A DNA stretch of 64,000 nucleotides. Origin: Superficieibacter sp. 1612_C1. GTDB taxonomy: Bacteria > Pseudomonadota > Gammaproteobacteria > Enterobacterales > Enterobacteriaceae. Each line of letters starts with the position of its first letter. Within the stretch, counting starts at the first letter, position 1. Where the stretch lies: contig NZ_JADGMI010000001.1 in the NCBI RefSeq assembly GCF_015234305.1, positions 682,001 to 746,000 on the forward strand, in the 5' to 3' direction. The position numbers were made by a program, and so were the translations under genes. The notes beneath the pieces are model-generated. The model saw only the letters and a program-made list of their open reading frames with translations, was not told the DNA's origin and did no database searches. Shown piece by piece: positions 1 through 10,282 of the stretch.

Positions 1-473
1 ACAAAGTTTATATGACCAGCGACGTGAACGCGTGGGCGATGGCTAACGGCTGCGTTCGCGTCTATAGCGGTCTGATGGACATGATGAACGACAACGAAGT
101 GGAAGCCGTTCTGGGACATGAACTGGGACACGTAGCGCTGGGCCACTCTTTGCAGGAAATGAAAGCAGCCTATGCCACCGTTGCGGCGCGTGATGCTATC
201 TCCGCCACCAGCGGCGTAGCAGCTCAGCTCTCTAAATCTCAGCTTGGTGATATTACTGAGGGAGCTATCAACGCTAAGTTCTCCCGCGCTAAAGAGTCTG
301 AAGCAGATGACTTCTCCTACGATCTGCTGAAAAAACGTGGCATTAAGACGCAGGGACTGGTCGGCAGCTTTGATAAACTGGCAAGTCTTGACGCCGGTCA
401 TACCAAATCGCTCTTTGACTCTCACCCACCGTCAGCGGAACGCGCGCAGCATATCGCACAGGATAAAAAGTAA
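1..473 (+). CDS. ycaL: Periplasmic M48-family metalloprotease YcaL, 5'-truncated by window edge
   Basis: C-terminal part of a zinc metallopeptidase. The reading frame is open to the left edge (codons for K-V-Y precede the first Met at base 12), so that Met is internal and the gene begins outside the window. The HELGH zinc-binding motif lies at codons 36-40 counted from base 12, and a later ESEAD motif supplies the third ligand, as in M48 proteases. In E. coli YcaL is a periplasmic protease/lipoprotein that degrades the LptD porin when its assembly on the BAM complex stalls. Identity rests on close sequence agreement with YcaL and on synteny with cmk downstream. The N-terminal lipoprotein signal cannot be checked here. 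Confidence 0.93.
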   Translation, partial: KVYMTSDVNAWAMANGCVRVYSGLMDMMNDNEVEAVLGHELGHVALGHSLQEMKAAYATVAARDAISATSGVAAQLSKSQLGDITEGAINAKFSRAKESEADDFSYDLLKKRGIKTQGLVGSFDKLASLDAGHTKSLFDSHPPSAERAQHIAQDKK

Positions 474-488
474 ACCTGTGTCATTTCT

Positions 489-509
489 GGGCTGGCACCA
501 CGCCAGCCC
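489..509 (+). terminator. Hairpin downstream of ycaL, weak terminator candidate
   Basis: An 8-bp perfect GC-rich stem (GGGCTGGC/GCCAGCCC) with a 5-nt loop lies 16 bases after the ycaL stop. It has no real T-run after it, so Rho-independent termination is uncertain. Confidence 0.35.
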
Positions 510-520
510 GCTTAACCCGC

Positions 521-608
521 TATAATTCGCCAGGCGTCTCTCATTTTACGTTCAATATTCTGCAATTTGCATGCAAAGGTAACTCTCAGGCGCGGACACG
601 CGTATAAT
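521..608 (+). promoter_or_regulatory. Probable cmk-rpsA promoter region
   Basis: Two perfect TATAAT hexamers occur upstream of cmk, at 521-526 and 603-608. Neither has a convincing TTGACA at 16-18 bp, so strength and start sites cannot be inferred. E. coli rpsA is known to be transcribed from several promoters, some upstream of cmk, and this region is the syntenic counterpart. Confidence 0.4.
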
Positions 609-652
609 GCGCGGCGTTTATGTTGACGGTATGCCTGTTTAAGGAGAAAAAG

Positions 653-1336
653 ATGACGGCAATTGCCCCGGTTATTACCATTGATGGCCCAAGCGGCGCG
701 GGTAAAGGCACCTTATGCAAGGCGATGGCGGAAGCGTTGCAGTGGCATCTTCTGGATTCAGGCGCGATCTATCGTGTGCTGGCGCTGGCGGCATTGCACC
801 ATCACGTTGATGTTGCCTGCGAAGATGCGCTGGTGCCGCTGGCCACGCATCTGGATGTGCGTTTTGTTTCGACTGACGGCACGCTGGAGGTGATCCTTGA
901 AGGGGAAGACGTCAGTGGTGAAATTCGCACGCAGGACGTGGCAAGTGCGGCATCACAAGTCGCTGCTTTCCCTCGGGTACGCGAAGCGCTTTTACGTCGT
1001 CAGCGTGCTTTCCGTGAGTCTCCCGGACTAATTGCCGATGGCCGCGATATGGGAACCGTGGTGTTCCCCGAAGCACCGGTGAAAATTTTCCTTGATGCTT
1101 CCTCGGAAAAACGCGCGCATCGCCGTATGCTACAGTTGCAGGAAAGTGGCTTTAGTGTTAACTTTGAACGCCTTTTGGCCGAGATTAAAGAACGCGACGA
1201 TCGCGATCGTAATCGCGCTGTAGCGCCGCTGGTTCCCGCTGCCGATGCTTTAGTTCTGGATTCCACCAGTTTAAGCATTGAGCAAGTGATTGAAAAAGCG
1301 TTACAATACGCGCGCCAAAAGTTGGCCCTCGCTTAA
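653..1336 (+). CDS. cmk: Cytidylate kinase
   Basis: Phosphorylates CMP and dCMP with ATP to the diphosphates, recycling CMP from RNA turnover and phospholipid synthesis; cytosolic. The 227-residue product has the usual family length and a P-loop GPSGAGKG at residues 12-19. The '[10 protein letters not shown]' nucleotide-binding segment and the Arg-rich lid ('[11 protein letters not shown]') are also present. The start at 653 is chosen because AAGGAG lies 7 bp upstream and the protein then begins [12 protein letters not shown] like the E. coli enzyme. An upstream in-frame Met at 620 would add 11 unlikely residues. It precedes rpsA in the same direction, and the rpsA promoter lies inside its 3' end. 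Confidence 0.97.
   Translation: MTAIAPVITIDGPSGAGKGTLCKAMAEALQWHLLDSGAIYRVLALAALHHHVDVACEDALVPLATHLDVRFVSTDGTLEVILEGEDVSGEIRTQDVASAASQVAAFPRVREALLRRQRAFRESPGLIADGRDMGTVVFPEAPVKIFLDASSEKRAHRRMLQLQESGFSVNFERLLAEIKERDDRDRNRAVAPLVPAADALVLDSTSLSIEQVIEKALQYARQKLALA
1278..1307 (+). promoter_or_regulatory. Candidate rpsA P1 promoter within the cmk 3' end
   Basis: TTGAGC (1278-1283), an 18-bp spacer, then TACAAT (1302-1307), followed by a GC-rich discriminator (CGCGCG). GC discriminators mark promoters inhibited by ppGpp, as expected for a ribosomal protein gene. Inferred from sequence and from the known position of E. coli rpsA P1. Confidence 0.5.
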
Positions 1337-1448
1337 ATGCGTCCGAATTAGTAGTACCCCCGCAGCAATGGAGTGTTAGCGGGTATGTGAAACAACCCCA
1401 TCCGGCACGGAGTCAGATGGACGTTAATATGAAACCTGAAGATTAAAC
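1337..1448 (+). promoter_or_regulatory. rpsA leader: translation initiation region without Shine-Dalgarno
   Basis: The 112-base gap before rpsA contains no AGGAGG-like element near the ATG; only a weak GAAG lies about 8-10 bases upstream. The E. coli rpsA leader is known to initiate very efficiently without a canonical SD by folding into hairpins, and to be repressed by S1 itself. The conserved leader here suggests the same autogenous control. Structure not computed. Confidence 0.6.
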
Positions 1449-3122
1449 ATGACTGAATCTTTTGCTCAACTATTTGAAGAATCCTTAAAAACAATCGAAA
1501 CCCGCCCGGGTTCCATCGTTCGTGGTGTTGTTGTTGCTATCGACAAAGACGTCGTACTGGTTGACGCCGGTCTGAAATCTGAGTCCGCCATTCCGGCAGA
1601 GCAGTTCAAAAACGCCCAGGGCGAGCTGGAAATCCAGGTTGGTGACGAAGTTGACGTTGCTCTGGATGCAGTAGAAGACGGCTTCGGTGAAACCCTGCTG
1701 TCCCGTGAGAAAGCTAAACGTCACGAAGCTTGGATCACGCTGGAAAAAGCTTACGAAGAAGCTGAAACTGTAGTCGGTGTCATCAACGGCAAAGTTAAAG
1801 GTGGCTTCACTGTTGAGCTGAACGGTATTCGTGCGTTCCTGCCGGGTTCACTGGTAGACGTTCGTCCAGTTCGCGATACCCTGCACCTGGAAGGCAAAGA
1901 GCTTGAATTCAAAGTAATCAAGCTGGACCAGAAACGTAACAACGTGGTCGTATCACGTCGTGCCGTTATCGAATCCGAAAACAGCGCAGAGCGCGATCAG
2001 CTGCTGGAAAACCTCCAGGAAGGCATGGAAGTTAAAGGTATCGTTAAGAACCTCACTGACTACGGTGCATTCGTTGATCTGGGCGGCGTTGACGGCCTGC
2101 TGCATATCACTGATATGGCCTGGAAACGCGTTAAGCATCCGAGCGAAATCGTGAACGTTGGTGACGAAATCAACGTTAAAGTCCTGAAATTCGACCGTGA
2201 GCGTACTCGTGTATCTCTGGGTCTGAAACAGCTGGGCGAAGATCCGTGGGTTGCTATCGCTAAACGTTATCCGGAAGGTACCAAACTGACCGGTCGCGTA
2301 ACCAACCTGACCGACTACGGCTGCTTCGTTGAAATCGAAGAAGGCGTTGAAGGCCTGGTTCACGTTTCCGAAATGGACTGGACCAACAAAAACATCCACC
2401 CGTCCAAAGTTGTTAACGTTGGCGACGTAGTGGAAGTGATGGTTCTGGATATCGACGAAGAACGTCGTCGTATCTCCCTGGGTCTGAAACAGTGCAAATC
2501 TAACCCGTGGCAGCTGTTTGCTGAAACCCACAACAAGGGCGATCGCGTTGAAGGTAAAATCAAGTCAATCACTGACTTCGGTATCTTCATCGGCCTGGAC
2601 GGTGGCATCGACGGTCTGGTTCACCTGTCTGACATCTCCTGGAACGTTGCAGGCGAAGAAGCCGTTCGTGAATACAAAAAAGGCGACGAAATCGCTGCCG
2701 TTGTTCTCCAGGTTGACGCAGAACGTGAACGTATCTCCCTGGGCGTTAAACAGCTCGCAGAAGATCCGTTCAACAACTACGTTGCTGTGAACAAGAAAGG
2801 CGCAATCGTAAACGGTAAAGTCACTGCAGTTGACGCTAAAGGCGCAACCGTAGAACTGGCTGACGGCGTTGAAGGTTACCTGCGTGCTTCTGAAGCATCC
2901 CGTGACCGCATTGAAGATGCAACTCTGGTTCTGAGCGTAGGCGACGACGTTGAAGCTAAATTCACTGGCGTTGACCGTAAAAACCGTGTTGTAAGCCTGT
3001 CTGTTCGTGCGAAAGACGAAGCTGACGAGAAAGATGCAATTGCTACTGTTAACAACAAACAGGAAGAAGGCAACTTCTCTAACGCAATGGCTGAAGCATT
3101 CAAAGCAGCTAAAGGCGAGTAA
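1449..3122 (+). CDS. rpsA: 30S ribosomal protein S1
   Basis: Large RNA-binding ribosomal protein that captures mRNA on the 30S subunit, especially messages with weak Shine-Dalgarno sites. At 557 residues it equals the enterobacterial length. Six S1/OB-fold repeats are visible. The central ones carry the repeated pattern G-x-V-x-x-x-x-D-(Y/F)-G-x-F-(V/I) ('[24 protein letters not shown]', '[25 protein letters not shown]', '[25 protein letters not shown]' regions at about residues 200, 285 and 375). The first two repeats are degenerate and dock on the ribosome. Codon choice is strongly biased, as for a highly expressed gene. Downstream ihfB is separated by a hairpin. Confidence 0.98.
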   Translation: MTESFAQLFEESLKTIETRPGSIVRGVVVAIDKDVVLVDAGLKSESAIPAEQFKNAQGELEIQVGDEVDVALDAVEDGFGETLLSREKAKRHEAWITLEKAYEEAETVVGVINGKVKGGFTVELNGIRAFLPGSLVDVRPVRDTLHLEGKELEFKVIKLDQKRNNVVVSRRAVIESENSAERDQLLENLQEGMEVKGIVKNLTDYGAFVDLGGVDGLLHITDMAWKRVKHPSEIVNVGDEINVKVLKFDRERTRVSLGLKQLGEDPWVAIAKRYPEGTKLTGRVTNLTDYGCFVEIEEGVEGLVHVSEMDWTNKNIHPSKVVNVGDVVEVMVLDIDEERRRISLGLKQCKSNPWQLFAETHNKGDRVEGKIKSITDFGIFIGLDGGIDGLVHLSDISWNVAGEEAVREYKKGDEIAAVVLQVDAERERISLGVKQLAEDPFNNYVAVNKKGAIVNGKVTAVDAKGATVELADGVEGYLRASEASRDRIEDATLVLSVGDDVEAKFTGVDRKNRVVSLSVRAKDEADEKDAIATVNNKQEEGNFSNAMAEAFKAAKGE

Positions 3123-3193
3123 TACTCTCAATCCTTGAAGAAGGATGATGAGTAACTTGACAGATTACAGTTTTCGTTCTGTAATCAAGCACA

Positions 3194-3216
3194 AAGGGCG
3201 GCTACGGCCGCCCTTG
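3194..3216 (+). terminator. Hairpin terminator/attenuator between rpsA and ihfB
   Basis: A 9-bp stem (AAGGGCGGC/GCCGCCCTT) is closed by a TACG loop, which in C(UACG)G context is a very stable UNCG tetraloop. Only a short T-run follows, so partial readthrough into ihfB is plausible. Confidence 0.6.
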
Positions 3217-3261
3217 TTCAAGCTGTTAGCGAATATGGCCATTAAGGAAACCGGAGGAATC

Positions 3262-3552
3262 ATGACCAAGTCAGAGTTAATCGAAAGACTTGCAAGCCAG
3301 CAATCGCATATCCCGGCAAAAGCGGTTGAAGATGCCGTGAAAGAGATGCTGGAACATATGGCCTCTACCCTTGCCGTTGGGGAGCGTATTGAAATCCGCG
3401 GTTTCGGCAGCTTTTCTTTGCATTACCGAGCTCCTCGCACCGGGCGTAACCCAAAAACAGGTGACAAAGTGGATTTGGAAGGTAAATACGTTCCACACTT
3501 TAAACCGGGTAAAGAACTACGCGACCGCGCCAATATTTATGAAGGCGATTGA
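3262..3552 (+). CDS. ihfB: Integration host factor beta subunit
   Basis: Half of the IHF heterodimer (with IhfA), which binds specific sites and bends DNA about 160 degrees. It assists recombination, replication initiation and sigma-54 promoters. Start at 3262 is fixed by GGAGGA 4-9 bp upstream and by the N-terminus [10 protein letters not shown]. The HU/IHF signature ([21 protein letters not shown]) spans about residues 47-67, including the intercalating proline in RNPKTG. The product is 96 residues, two more than the 94 of E. coli, because the C-terminus ends IYEGD rather than IYG. An intrinsic terminator follows directly. Confidence 0.97.
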   Translation: MTKSELIERLASQQSHIPAKAVEDAVKEMLEHMASTLAVGERIEIRGFGSFSLHYRAPRTGRNPKTGDKVDLEGKYVPHFKPGKELRDRANIYEGD

Positions 3553-3574
3553 TTTATCGCCGGAAATTGAACAC

Positions 3575-3602
3575 GAAAAAAAGCACCTGCGGGTGCTTTT
3601 TT
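3575..3602 (+). terminator. Rho-independent terminator of ihfB
   Basis: AGCACC/GGTGCT stem with TGCG loop, flanked by seven A on the left and a T-run on the right, 23 bases past the ihfB stop. Confidence 0.9.
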
Positions 3603-3761
3603 CATCTCTGTCTCCTGATGAAAAATGGAATGCTCCTCGCAACATTGCCTGCACATTGCAGCAATCCTGCCGATTCCTCACAAAGCTTGCCGCAAACCAG
3701 GCAAATCCCTGCGGACAACCTCATGACGTAGCGCGACACTCTCCGTAACAGGAAGGTGTCT

Positions 3762-6026
3762 ATGCGTTTGCCACAACTGGCGATCTGTGTGATTGCAGGT
3801 CTCGCCCCGTTAATCTGGCTGCCGAAACTGCCGGGGATGGGCTGTACAGAAACTATCGTTATTATCGCGATGCTGCTGGCATGGTGCCGTCCACGAGCCC
3901 TTCAGATTACCGGGTTAACAGGTCTGTTTTTCTGCTGGGGTATCCTGGCTGCGCATCAGATAGTATGGCCTGCACAGCATCTTACCGGCAAAAATCAGCC
4001 TGTAGAAATCACCCTTACCGCGACCGATGGGGCAACGACGCATCAGGGCGTAATAACGCGCTATGACGGAAAACGCCTGTTCCCGGCACCGGGCATTACC
4101 CTTTACGGCAATTATTTACCCGAGGCGGGCTGCGCCGGGCAGCGTTGGGCGATGACCATTCGCGCAAGGGCCGTTCACGGCGAGCTAAACGACGGTGGAT
4201 TTGATACCCAGCGCAGCGCATTTGCGCGACATAACCCACTAACCGGTCGTTTTATTGAGGCAAAAGCGCTGGATGCCCGCTGTAGTTTACGGGCGCGCTA
4301 TCTGGCTTCACTCTCTGCGACGCTGACCGATTATCACTGGCAGGGGGTGATCTTAGGTCTGGGCTTAGGTGAGCGTCTGGCGGTATCCACTGAGGTCAAA
4401 AAATTGATGCAGCAGACCGGCACCCTGCATCTGATGGCGATCTCGGGTCTGCACATCGCTCTCGGCGCGTCGCTCGGCTGGCTGTTGATTCGCGGCCTGC
4501 AATTTTTCTTGCCATGCCGTCTGATTAGCTGGCGAACGCCATTAATTTTTGGCTTCCTTTGTGCAACAGGTTACGCATGGCTCACGGGATTACAGCCGCC
4601 TGCGCTACGAACCATTGTGGCGCTGGGAATATGGTATGGTCTGCGTTTAAGCGGGCGTCAATGGTCGTCATGGGACATCTGGCTGTGCTGTATTGCCGCC
4701 ATTCTGTTCTGCGATCCACTGGCCGTGCTGTCACAAAGCCTGTGGCTCTCGGCGTTCGCCGTGGCAGCGCTGATTTTCTGGTACCAGTGGGTGCCTTTGC
4801 CAGCGTGGAAAATGCGGACGCCGCTGCGTCAGCTTGTTCGATTGATCCATCTTCAACTGGGGCTAATGATATTGCTGTTACCGCTCCAGGTGCTGCTGTT
4901 TCACGGCATCAGCATGACGTCGCTGCTGGCAAACCTGGTGGCGGTCCCGCTGGTCACCTTCGTGATTGTGCCGCTGATCCTGGCAGGAATGCTGCTGCAC
5001 CTGACCGGACCTCAGTTATTCGAACAGGGGATCTGGTACCTGGCGGATCGGCTACTGGCGCTACTGTTTTACCTGTTGCGGCAATTGCCCGATGGCTGGC
5101 TGGATGTAGACGAACGCTGGCAGGGCATTATTGTGATGCCGTGGATAGCGCTGGTACTCTGGCGTTGTCGGGCCTGGCGCGCCATTAACGCCGTGACACT
5201 GGTCCTGTTGGTGGTACTGACCTTTCCGCTATGGCGGCAGGTGCGAAAGGACGTATGGGCGGTACATATGCTCGATGTCGGGCAGGGGCTGGGTATGGTC
5301 ATTGAACGTCACGGCAAAGCCATTTTATATGATACCGGTCTGGCGTGGCCCGGTGGTGATTCCGGGCAACAGCTGATTATCCCCTGGCTGCGCTGGCATC
5401 ACCTGCGACCCGAAGGCATCATCATTAGCCATGAGCATCTCGATCATCGCGGCGGGCTCAACGCCATTCATCAGGCGTGGCCTGAGGCATGGATCCGTAG
5501 CCCGCTAAAGTGGGAAGGGCACCTGCCTTGTTTTCGGGGGGAACGCTGGCAGTGGGAAGGGCTAACCTTCAGTGCTCACTGGCCGTTAAAGAATAATAAA
5601 ACGCAGGGTAACAACCGCTCCTGCGTGGTAAACGTTGATGATGGCCAGCACAGTATTTTATTAACCGGCGATATCGAAACGCCAGCGGAACTCGCTATGC
5701 TTAGCCACTACTGGCAGCATCTGGCGTCTACCATTATTCAGGTACCCCATCACGGCAGCAATACCTCATCGGGGATCGCGCTGATACAGCGGGTGAACGG
5801 AAAAGCGGCGCTGGCATCCGCCTCGCGTTACAACGCATGGCATTTTCCGTCGCCAAAAGTAGTGAAACGCTACCGGCAGCAGGGATATCAATGGCTTGAT
5901 ACCCCTCATCAGGGGCAAATTACGGTCACTTTTTCCAATGATGGGTGGCAAATCAGCAGCCTGCGGGAGCAAATTTTGCCCCGCTGGTATCATCAGTGGT
6001 TTGGCGCGCCCGCAGATAACGGGTAG
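3762..6026 (+). CDS. ycaI: ComEC/Rec2-family inner-membrane DNA-transport protein
   Basis: Polytopic inner-membrane protein of the ComEC family, the channel through which single-stranded DNA enters the cytoplasm in competent bacteria. In E. coli YcaI is needed for use of DNA as a nutrient. The order is two N-terminal hydrophobic segments, a soluble OB-like domain (about 60-190), the ComEC membrane core containing 'MAISGLHIA' (about 225-480), then a metallo-beta-lactamase domain with SHEHLDHRGG and 'VPHHGSNTS'. Start at 3762 (ATG) is preferred over the GTG at 3756, because AGGAAGG lies 5-7 bp upstream of the ATG and the length becomes 754, the E. coli value. It ends 36 bp before msbA. Confidence 0.93.
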   Translation: MRLPQLAICVIAGLAPLIWLPKLPGMGCTETIVIIAMLLAWCRPRALQITGLTGLFFCWGILAAHQIVWPAQHLTGKNQPVEITLTATDGATTHQGVITRYDGKRLFPAPGITLYGNYLPEAGCAGQRWAMTIRARAVHGELNDGGFDTQRSAFARHNPLTGRFIEAKALDARCSLRARYLASLSATLTDYHWQGVILGLGLGERLAVSTEVKKLMQQTGTLHLMAISGLHIALGASLGWLLIRGLQFFLPCRLISWRTPLIFGFLCATGYAWLTGLQPPALRTIVALGIWYGLRLSGRQWSSWDIWLCCIAAILFCDPLAVLSQSLWLSAFAVAALIFWYQWVPLPAWKMRTPLRQLVRLIHLQLGLMILLLPLQVLLFHGISMTSLLANLVAVPLVTFVIVPLILAGMLLHLTGPQLFEQGIWYLADRLLALLFYLLRQLPDGWLDVDERWQGIIVMPWIALVLWRCRAWRAINAVTLVLLVVLTFPLWRQVRKDVWAVHMLDVGQGLGMVIERHGKAILYDTGLAWPGGDSGQQLIIPWLRWHHLRPEGIIISHEHLDHRGGLNAIHQAWPEAWIRSPLKWEGHLPCFRGERWQWEGLTFSAHWPLKNNKTQGNNRSCVVNVDDGQHSILLTGDIETPAELAMLSHYWQHLASTIIQVPHHGSNTSSGIALIQRVNGKAALASASRYNAWHFPSPKVVKRYRQQGYQWLDTPHQGQITVTFSNDGWQISSLREQILPRWYHQWFGAPADNG

Positions 6027-6062
6027 AATATGCGGCTATTTCAACAAATGCTGGTTTTTTGA

Positions 6063-7811
6063 ATGCATAACGATAAAGATCTCTCTACGTGGCAGACCTT
6101 CCGCCGACTTTGGCCGATTATTGCCCCTTTCAAGCCGGGTCTAATCGTGGCGGCAATTGCGTTAATCCTCAACGCAGCCAGCGATACCTTCATGTTATCG
6201 CTCCTTAAACCATTACTGGATGATGGTTTTGGTAAAACAGATCGCTCGGTGCTGCTATGGATGCCGCTGGTAGTGATTGGGCTGATGATTGTGCGAGGTA
6301 TCACCAGCTACATCTCCAGCTATTGCATCTCATGGGTGTCTGGCAAAGTGGTGATGACCATGCGTCGCCGCCTGTTCAGCCATATGATGGGGATGCCGGT
6401 TTCCTTTTTTGACAAGCAGTCCACCGGGACACTGCTGTCTCGCATTACCTATGATTCAGAGCAGGTTGCCTCCTCCTCTTCCAGTGCGCTCATTACCGTG
6501 GTGCGTGAAGGGGCGTCGATTATCGGCCTGTTTATTATGATGTTCTACTACAGCTGGCAATTGTCGGTGATCCTGATCGTCCTCGCACCCATTGTCTCAT
6601 TTGCGATTCGACTGGTCTCCAAACGTTTTCGCAGCATCAGTAAGAATATGCAGAATACCATGGGGCAGGTCACCACCAGCGCAGAGCAGATGCTGAAAGG
6701 GCACAAAGAGGTGCTGATTTTTGGTGGTCAGGCCGTCGAAACGAAGCGTTTCGATAAAGTCAGCAACAAGATGCGCTTACAGGGAATGAAGATGGTCTCT
6801 GCCTCTTCCATTTCAGACCCGATTATCCAGCTGATTGCCTCCCTGGCGCTGGCCTTTGTGCTGTATGCGGCCAGTTTTCCCAGCGTAATGGAGACCCTGA
6901 CTGCCGGTACCATCACCGTGGTATTCTCGTCAATGATCGCGCTGATGCGTCCGTTAAAATCACTGACCAACGTTAACGCCCAGTTCCAGCGCGGGATGGC
7001 CGCCTGCCAGACGCTGTTTTCCATTCTCGACTCCGAGCAGGAAAAAGACCAGGGCACCTTTGCCGTTGAACGCGCGAAAGGCAACCTGGAATTTCGCAAC
7101 GTCACCTTCACCTACACAGGACGTGAAGTCCCGGCGCTGCGCAATATCGATCTGACGATCCCTGAAGGCAAAACGGTCGCGCTCGTCGGCCGTTCTGGTT
7201 CCGGTAAGTCAACCATTGCCAGTTTGATCACACGCTTTTATGACGTTGATGAAGGGCAGATCCTGCTTGATGGTCATGACCTGCGGGAATACACGCTCTC
7301 GTCGCTGCGTAATCAGGTCGCACTGGTGTCGCAGAACGTGCATCTGTTTAACGATACGGTTGCCAACAACATTGCCTATGCGCGCACCGACGTATACAGC
7401 CGTGAGCAGATCGAAGAAGCCGCCCGTATGGCGTATGCGATGGATTTTATCAACAAAATGGATAACGGCCTCGACACCATTATTGGTGAAAACGGCGTGA
7501 TGCTCTCTGGTGGTCAGCGTCAGCGTATCGCGATTGCCCGTGCGCTGCTGCGCGACAGTCCGATCCTGATCCTTGATGAAGCTACCTCCGCGCTGGATAC
7601 CGAATCTGAACGGGCGATCCAGTCCGCTCTGGATGAGTTGCAGAAGAACCGCACATCGCTTGTGATTGCGCATCGCCTGTCAACTATTGAACAGGCCGAT
7701 GAAATTGTGGTGGTTGAAGATGGCCGCATTGTTGAACGCGGAAACCATCACGATCTGCTGGAACTGCGTGGGGTTTACTCGCAGCTACATAAGATGCAGT
7801 TCGGTCAATGA
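6063..7811 (+). CDS. msbA: Lipid A/phospholipid flippase ABC transporter MsbA
   Basis: Homodimeric inner-membrane exporter that flips core-lipid A from the inner to the outer leaflet; essential for outer-membrane biogenesis. The 582 residues match the E. coli length. Six transmembrane helices fill about residues 20-325. The nucleotide-binding domain follows with Walker A GRSGSGKS at 376-383, LSGGQ at about 481-485, Walker B ending '[11 protein letters not shown]' and switch His in 'VIAHRLSTI'. The ATG lacks a strong SD, but the N-terminus [13 protein letters not shown] matches the family. Its stop overlaps the lpxK start (ATGA), implying translational coupling of two lipid A genes. Confidence 0.98.
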   Translation: MHNDKDLSTWQTFRRLWPIIAPFKPGLIVAAIALILNAASDTFMLSLLKPLLDDGFGKTDRSVLLWMPLVVIGLMIVRGITSYISSYCISWVSGKVVMTMRRRLFSHMMGMPVSFFDKQSTGTLLSRITYDSEQVASSSSSALITVVREGASIIGLFIMMFYYSWQLSVILIVLAPIVSFAIRLVSKRFRSISKNMQNTMGQVTTSAEQMLKGHKEVLIFGGQAVETKRFDKVSNKMRLQGMKMVSASSISDPIIQLIASLALAFVLYAASFPSVMETLTAGTITVVFSSMIALMRPLKSLTNVNAQFQRGMAACQTLFSILDSEQEKDQGTFAVERAKGNLEFRNVTFTYTGREVPALRNIDLTIPEGKTVALVGRSGSGKSTIASLITRFYDVDEGQILLDGHDLREYTLSSLRNQVALVSQNVHLFNDTVANNIAYARTDVYSREQIEEAARMAYAMDFINKMDNGLDTIIGENGVMLSGGQRQRIAIARALLRDSPILILDEATSALDTESERAIQSALDELQKNRTSLVIAHRLSTIEQADEIVVVEDGRIVERGNHHDLLELRGVYSQLHKMQFGQ

Positions 7812-8788
7812 TCGCCCGTATCTGGTCCGGTGAATCTCCGCTCTGGCGGCTATTGCTGCCGCTTTCCTGGCTTTATGGGCTGGTGAGCGGCCTTATCCGT
7901 CTGAGCTACCGCCTCGGTCTGAAAAAACCGTGGCGGGCACCGGTCCCGGTGGTGGTGGTGGGAAATCTGACCGCCGGAGGTAACGGCAAAACTCCCGTAG
8001 CCATCTGGCTGGTTGAGCAACTCCAGCAGCGCGGTATCCGCGTTGGTGTGGTGTCTCGCGGCTACGGTGGCAAGGCGGACCGCTATCCTCTGCTTCTCGA
8101 CGCTAGCACAACGCCTGCCAGCGCAGGTGATGAACCTGTGCTTATCTGGCAGCGCACCGGTGCGCCTGTCGCCGTTTCGCCAGTGCGGGCTGACGCCGTT
8201 CGCGCACTGCTGGCAGAGCACGATTTACAGCTCATTATTACCGATGACGGCCTGCAACATTATCGTCTGGCACGTGACGTAGAAATTGTGGTGGTGGATG
8301 GCGTACGCCGTTTTGGTAACGGCTGGTGGCTTCCTGCCGGACCCATGCGCGAGCGTGCGTCACGGTTGCAAACGGTCGATGCGGTAATTACCAACGGCGG
8401 CGAGCCTGCGCCGGGTGAAATTCCCATGACTCTGCGCCCGGGACAGGCGGTAAATTTGCTAACCGGTGAACGCTGCGAGATGTCCACGCTGCCGAATGTG
8501 GTGGCAATGGCCGGTATTGGTCATCCGCCGCGTTTTTTTACCACCCTGGAAAAGGGCGGCGTGCGACCAGTCAAAACCGTCGCGCTGGCCGATCATCAGG
8601 CACTGCTCCAGGCCGATGTACAGGCGATGACCCAACCAGGAGAGACCCTGCTCATGACCGAGAAAGACGCGGTCAAATGCCGGGCCTTTGCTCAGGATAA
8701 CTGGTGGTACTTACCGGTCAATGCCGAACTCCAGGGCGATGGCGCGCAACGACTGCTGGCGAAACTTACTCTTCTGGCGCAGCGTTAG
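7808..8788 (+). CDS. lpxK: Tetraacyldisaccharide 4'-kinase
   Basis: Sixth step of the Raetz pathway: phosphorylates the 4' position of the tetraacyl-disaccharide-1-phosphate to give lipid IVA, at the cytoplasmic face of the inner membrane. It has an N-terminal hydrophobic anchor (about residues 11-31), then the LpxK P-loop '[12 protein letters not shown]' (about 52-63) and '[15 protein letters not shown]' (about 140-155) containing the catalytic Asp region. Length 326 is close to the E. coli 328. The ATG overlaps the msbA stop in ATGA, so the pair is co-translated. Confidence 0.97.
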   Translation: MIARIWSGESPLWRLLLPLSWLYGLVSGLIRLSYRLGLKKPWRAPVPVVVVGNLTAGGNGKTPVAIWLVEQLQQRGIRVGVVSRGYGGKADRYPLLLDASTTPASAGDEPVLIWQRTGAPVAVSPVRADAVRALLAEHDLQLIITDDGLQHYRLARDVEIVVVDGVRRFGNGWWLPAGPMRERASRLQTVDAVITNGGEPAPGEIPMTLRPGQAVNLLTGERCEMSTLPNVVAMAGIGHPPRFFTTLEKGGVRPVKTVALADHQALLQADVQAMTQPGETLLMTEKDAVKCRAFAQDNWWYLPVNAELQGDGAQRLLAKLTLLAQR

Positions 8789-8828
8789 CCTCCTGCTGCA
8801 AACGCCGGGATCGATGATGAGGAAATAA

Positions 8829-10046
8829 ATGCTCTCTCTACATGCCGCGCGTTGTCTTCATCTTGCTGCGCAGGGGCTGCTTAAAAAGCCCCGACGCCGC
8901 GCTCAACCTGATGACATCCTGCGCACTATCCGCCAGATGTCGCTCCTGCAAATTGACACCATTAACATTGTTGCCCGTAGCCCGTATCTGGTGCTGTTCA
9001 GCCGTCTGGGGAATTATCCGCAGTCCTGGCTGGACGAGGCGTTAAGTCGCGGTGAACTAATGGAGTACTGGGCGCATGAAGCCTGTTTCCTGCCCCGCAG
9101 TGATTTTTCGCTGGTACGCCACCGGATGCTGGCCCCGGAAAATATGGGATGGAAATATCGTCAGACGTGGATGGAAGAGAACGTCGAGGAAATTGAACAG
9201 CTAATGGCGCATATCCGCGAGCAGGGTCCGGTACGCTCAGCGGATTTTGCCCATTCAGCAAAAGGTTCAAGTGGATGGTGGGAGTGGAAGCCGCATAAGC
9301 GTCATCTGGAGGGATTATTTACCGCCGGAAAAGTGATGGTGGTAGAGCGGCGCAACTTTCAGCGGGTTTACGATCTCACCAGCCGGGTATTACCGGAGTG
9401 GAATGACACGCGCGATGCGCTCAGCCAGGAAGCGGCGGAAGAGGTGATGCTGTTAAACAGTGCCCGCAGTCTGGGGATTTTTCGCCCTCAATGGCTGGCG
9501 GACTATTACCGATTGCGCCAGCCAAAGAGCGCTGTATTACTGGCACGCTGGCAGGAACAAAATCAGATTGTCCCCGTTGAGGTTGAAACGCTGGGACAGC
9601 TATGGCTGCACACGGATCTTCTGCCTTTGCTGCCTGCGGCGCAGGAGGGCAAACTTAACGCCACGCATAGCGCGGTGCTCTCGCCATTTGATCCCGTTGT
9701 CTGGGATCGTAAACGCGCTGAACAGCTTTTCAACTTTAGCTATCGGCTGGAGTGCTATACGCCTGCTCCGAAACGTAAATACGGCTACTTTGTACTGCCG
9801 CTGCTGCACCGGGGAGGGCTGGTAGGGCGCATGGACTGTAAAATGCACCGTAAAGCGGGCGTGCTGGAGATCATCTCGCTATGGCTGGAAGCGGGTGAGA
9901 GCGTCAGCCGTACGCTTGAGCAAGGGCTACAGTCCGCCATCGACGATTTTGCCCGCTGGCAGGGCGCATCGCGTATTCAGGCCGGTTTCCTGCCCGAAAC
10001 GCTCTTTACGCATCAGCGCAGCGGCTGGGAAATTGACGTAGCCTGA
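8829..10046 (+). CDS. ycaQ: DNA interstrand-crosslink glycosylase YcaQ (AlkX/HTH_42 family)
   Basis: Monofunctional DNA glycosylase that unhooks interstrand crosslinks such as those made by nitrogen mustards, by removing N7-alkylguanine. The protein is a string of winged-helix domains. The family's catalytic Gln-x-Asp is seen in '[19 protein letters not shown]' (about residues 38-56), and conserved '[11 protein letters not shown]' and '[14 protein letters not shown]' follow. Length 405 versus 410 in E. coli; the N-terminus is slightly shorter. ATGAGGA lies upstream of the ATG at 8829. It sits inside a lipopolysaccharide cluster (lpxK upstream, ycaR-kdsB downstream) with no obvious functional link. 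Confidence 0.92.
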   Translation: MLSLHAARCLHLAAQGLLKKPRRRAQPDDILRTIRQMSLLQIDTINIVARSPYLVLFSRLGNYPQSWLDEALSRGELMEYWAHEACFLPRSDFSLVRHRMLAPENMGWKYRQTWMEENVEEIEQLMAHIREQGPVRSADFAHSAKGSSGWWEWKPHKRHLEGLFTAGKVMVVERRNFQRVYDLTSRVLPEWNDTRDALSQEAAEEVMLLNSARSLGIFRPQWLADYYRLRQPKSAVLLARWQEQNQIVPVEVETLGQLWLHTDLLPLLPAAQEGKLNATHSAVLSPFDPVVWDRKRAEQLFNFSYRLECYTPAPKRKYGYFVLPLLHRGGLVGRMDCKMHRKAGVLEIISLWLEAGESVSRTLEQGLQSAIDDFARWQGASRIQAGFLPETLFTHQRSGWEIDVA

Positions 10047-10099
10047 TATGCCATTATGATAGGTTGCAACCGGACCTTTTCGGTCCATCAGGAGGAATT

Positions 10100-10282
10100 A
10101 TGGATCATCGTTTGCTTGAAATCATTGCCTGCCCGGTCTGTAACGGCAAGCTATATTATAGCCAGGATAAACAGGAGCTTATCTGTAAAGCCGATCACCT
10201 GGCGTTTCCGCTGCGTGAAGGTATTCCGGTGCTGCTGGAAACCGAAGCCCGTCAGCTCAATGCTGAAGAGAGCCGTCCATGA
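10100..10282 (+). CDS. ycaR: Small Trm112-family protein YcaR
   Basis: A 60-residue protein of the UPF0434/Trm112 family. An N-terminal CxxC ('ACPVCNGKL', residues 10-18) and a single later Cys suggest a zinc-ribbon-like fold. The family's eukaryotic and archaeal members activate methyltransferases; the bacterial role is unproven. Start at 10100 is set by GGAGGA 4-9 bp upstream. An upstream in-frame start at 10064 would extend over the SD and is not supported by homologues. The last four bases (ATGA) overlap the kdsB start, so it is translationally coupled to kdsB. Confidence 0.93.
   Translation: MDHRLLEIIACPVCNGKLYYSQDKQELICKADHLAFPLREGIPVLLETEARQLNAEESRP

Noticed and set aside
1953-2531. 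Long open frame antisense to rpsA, and similar ones opposite ompA (51864-52697) and rlmKL (41606-42505)
   Set aside because: Strong codon bias in highly expressed genes leaves few stops on the reverse strand; these are artefacts of that bias.
1960-2800. Repeated DNA within rpsA considered as a tandem repeat
   Set aside because: The similarity reflects the protein's S1 domain repeats, not a DNA-level repeat array.
4559-5188. 209-codon frame within ycaI
   Set aside because: Shifted frame of a clearly conserved ComEC protein; low-complexity translation.
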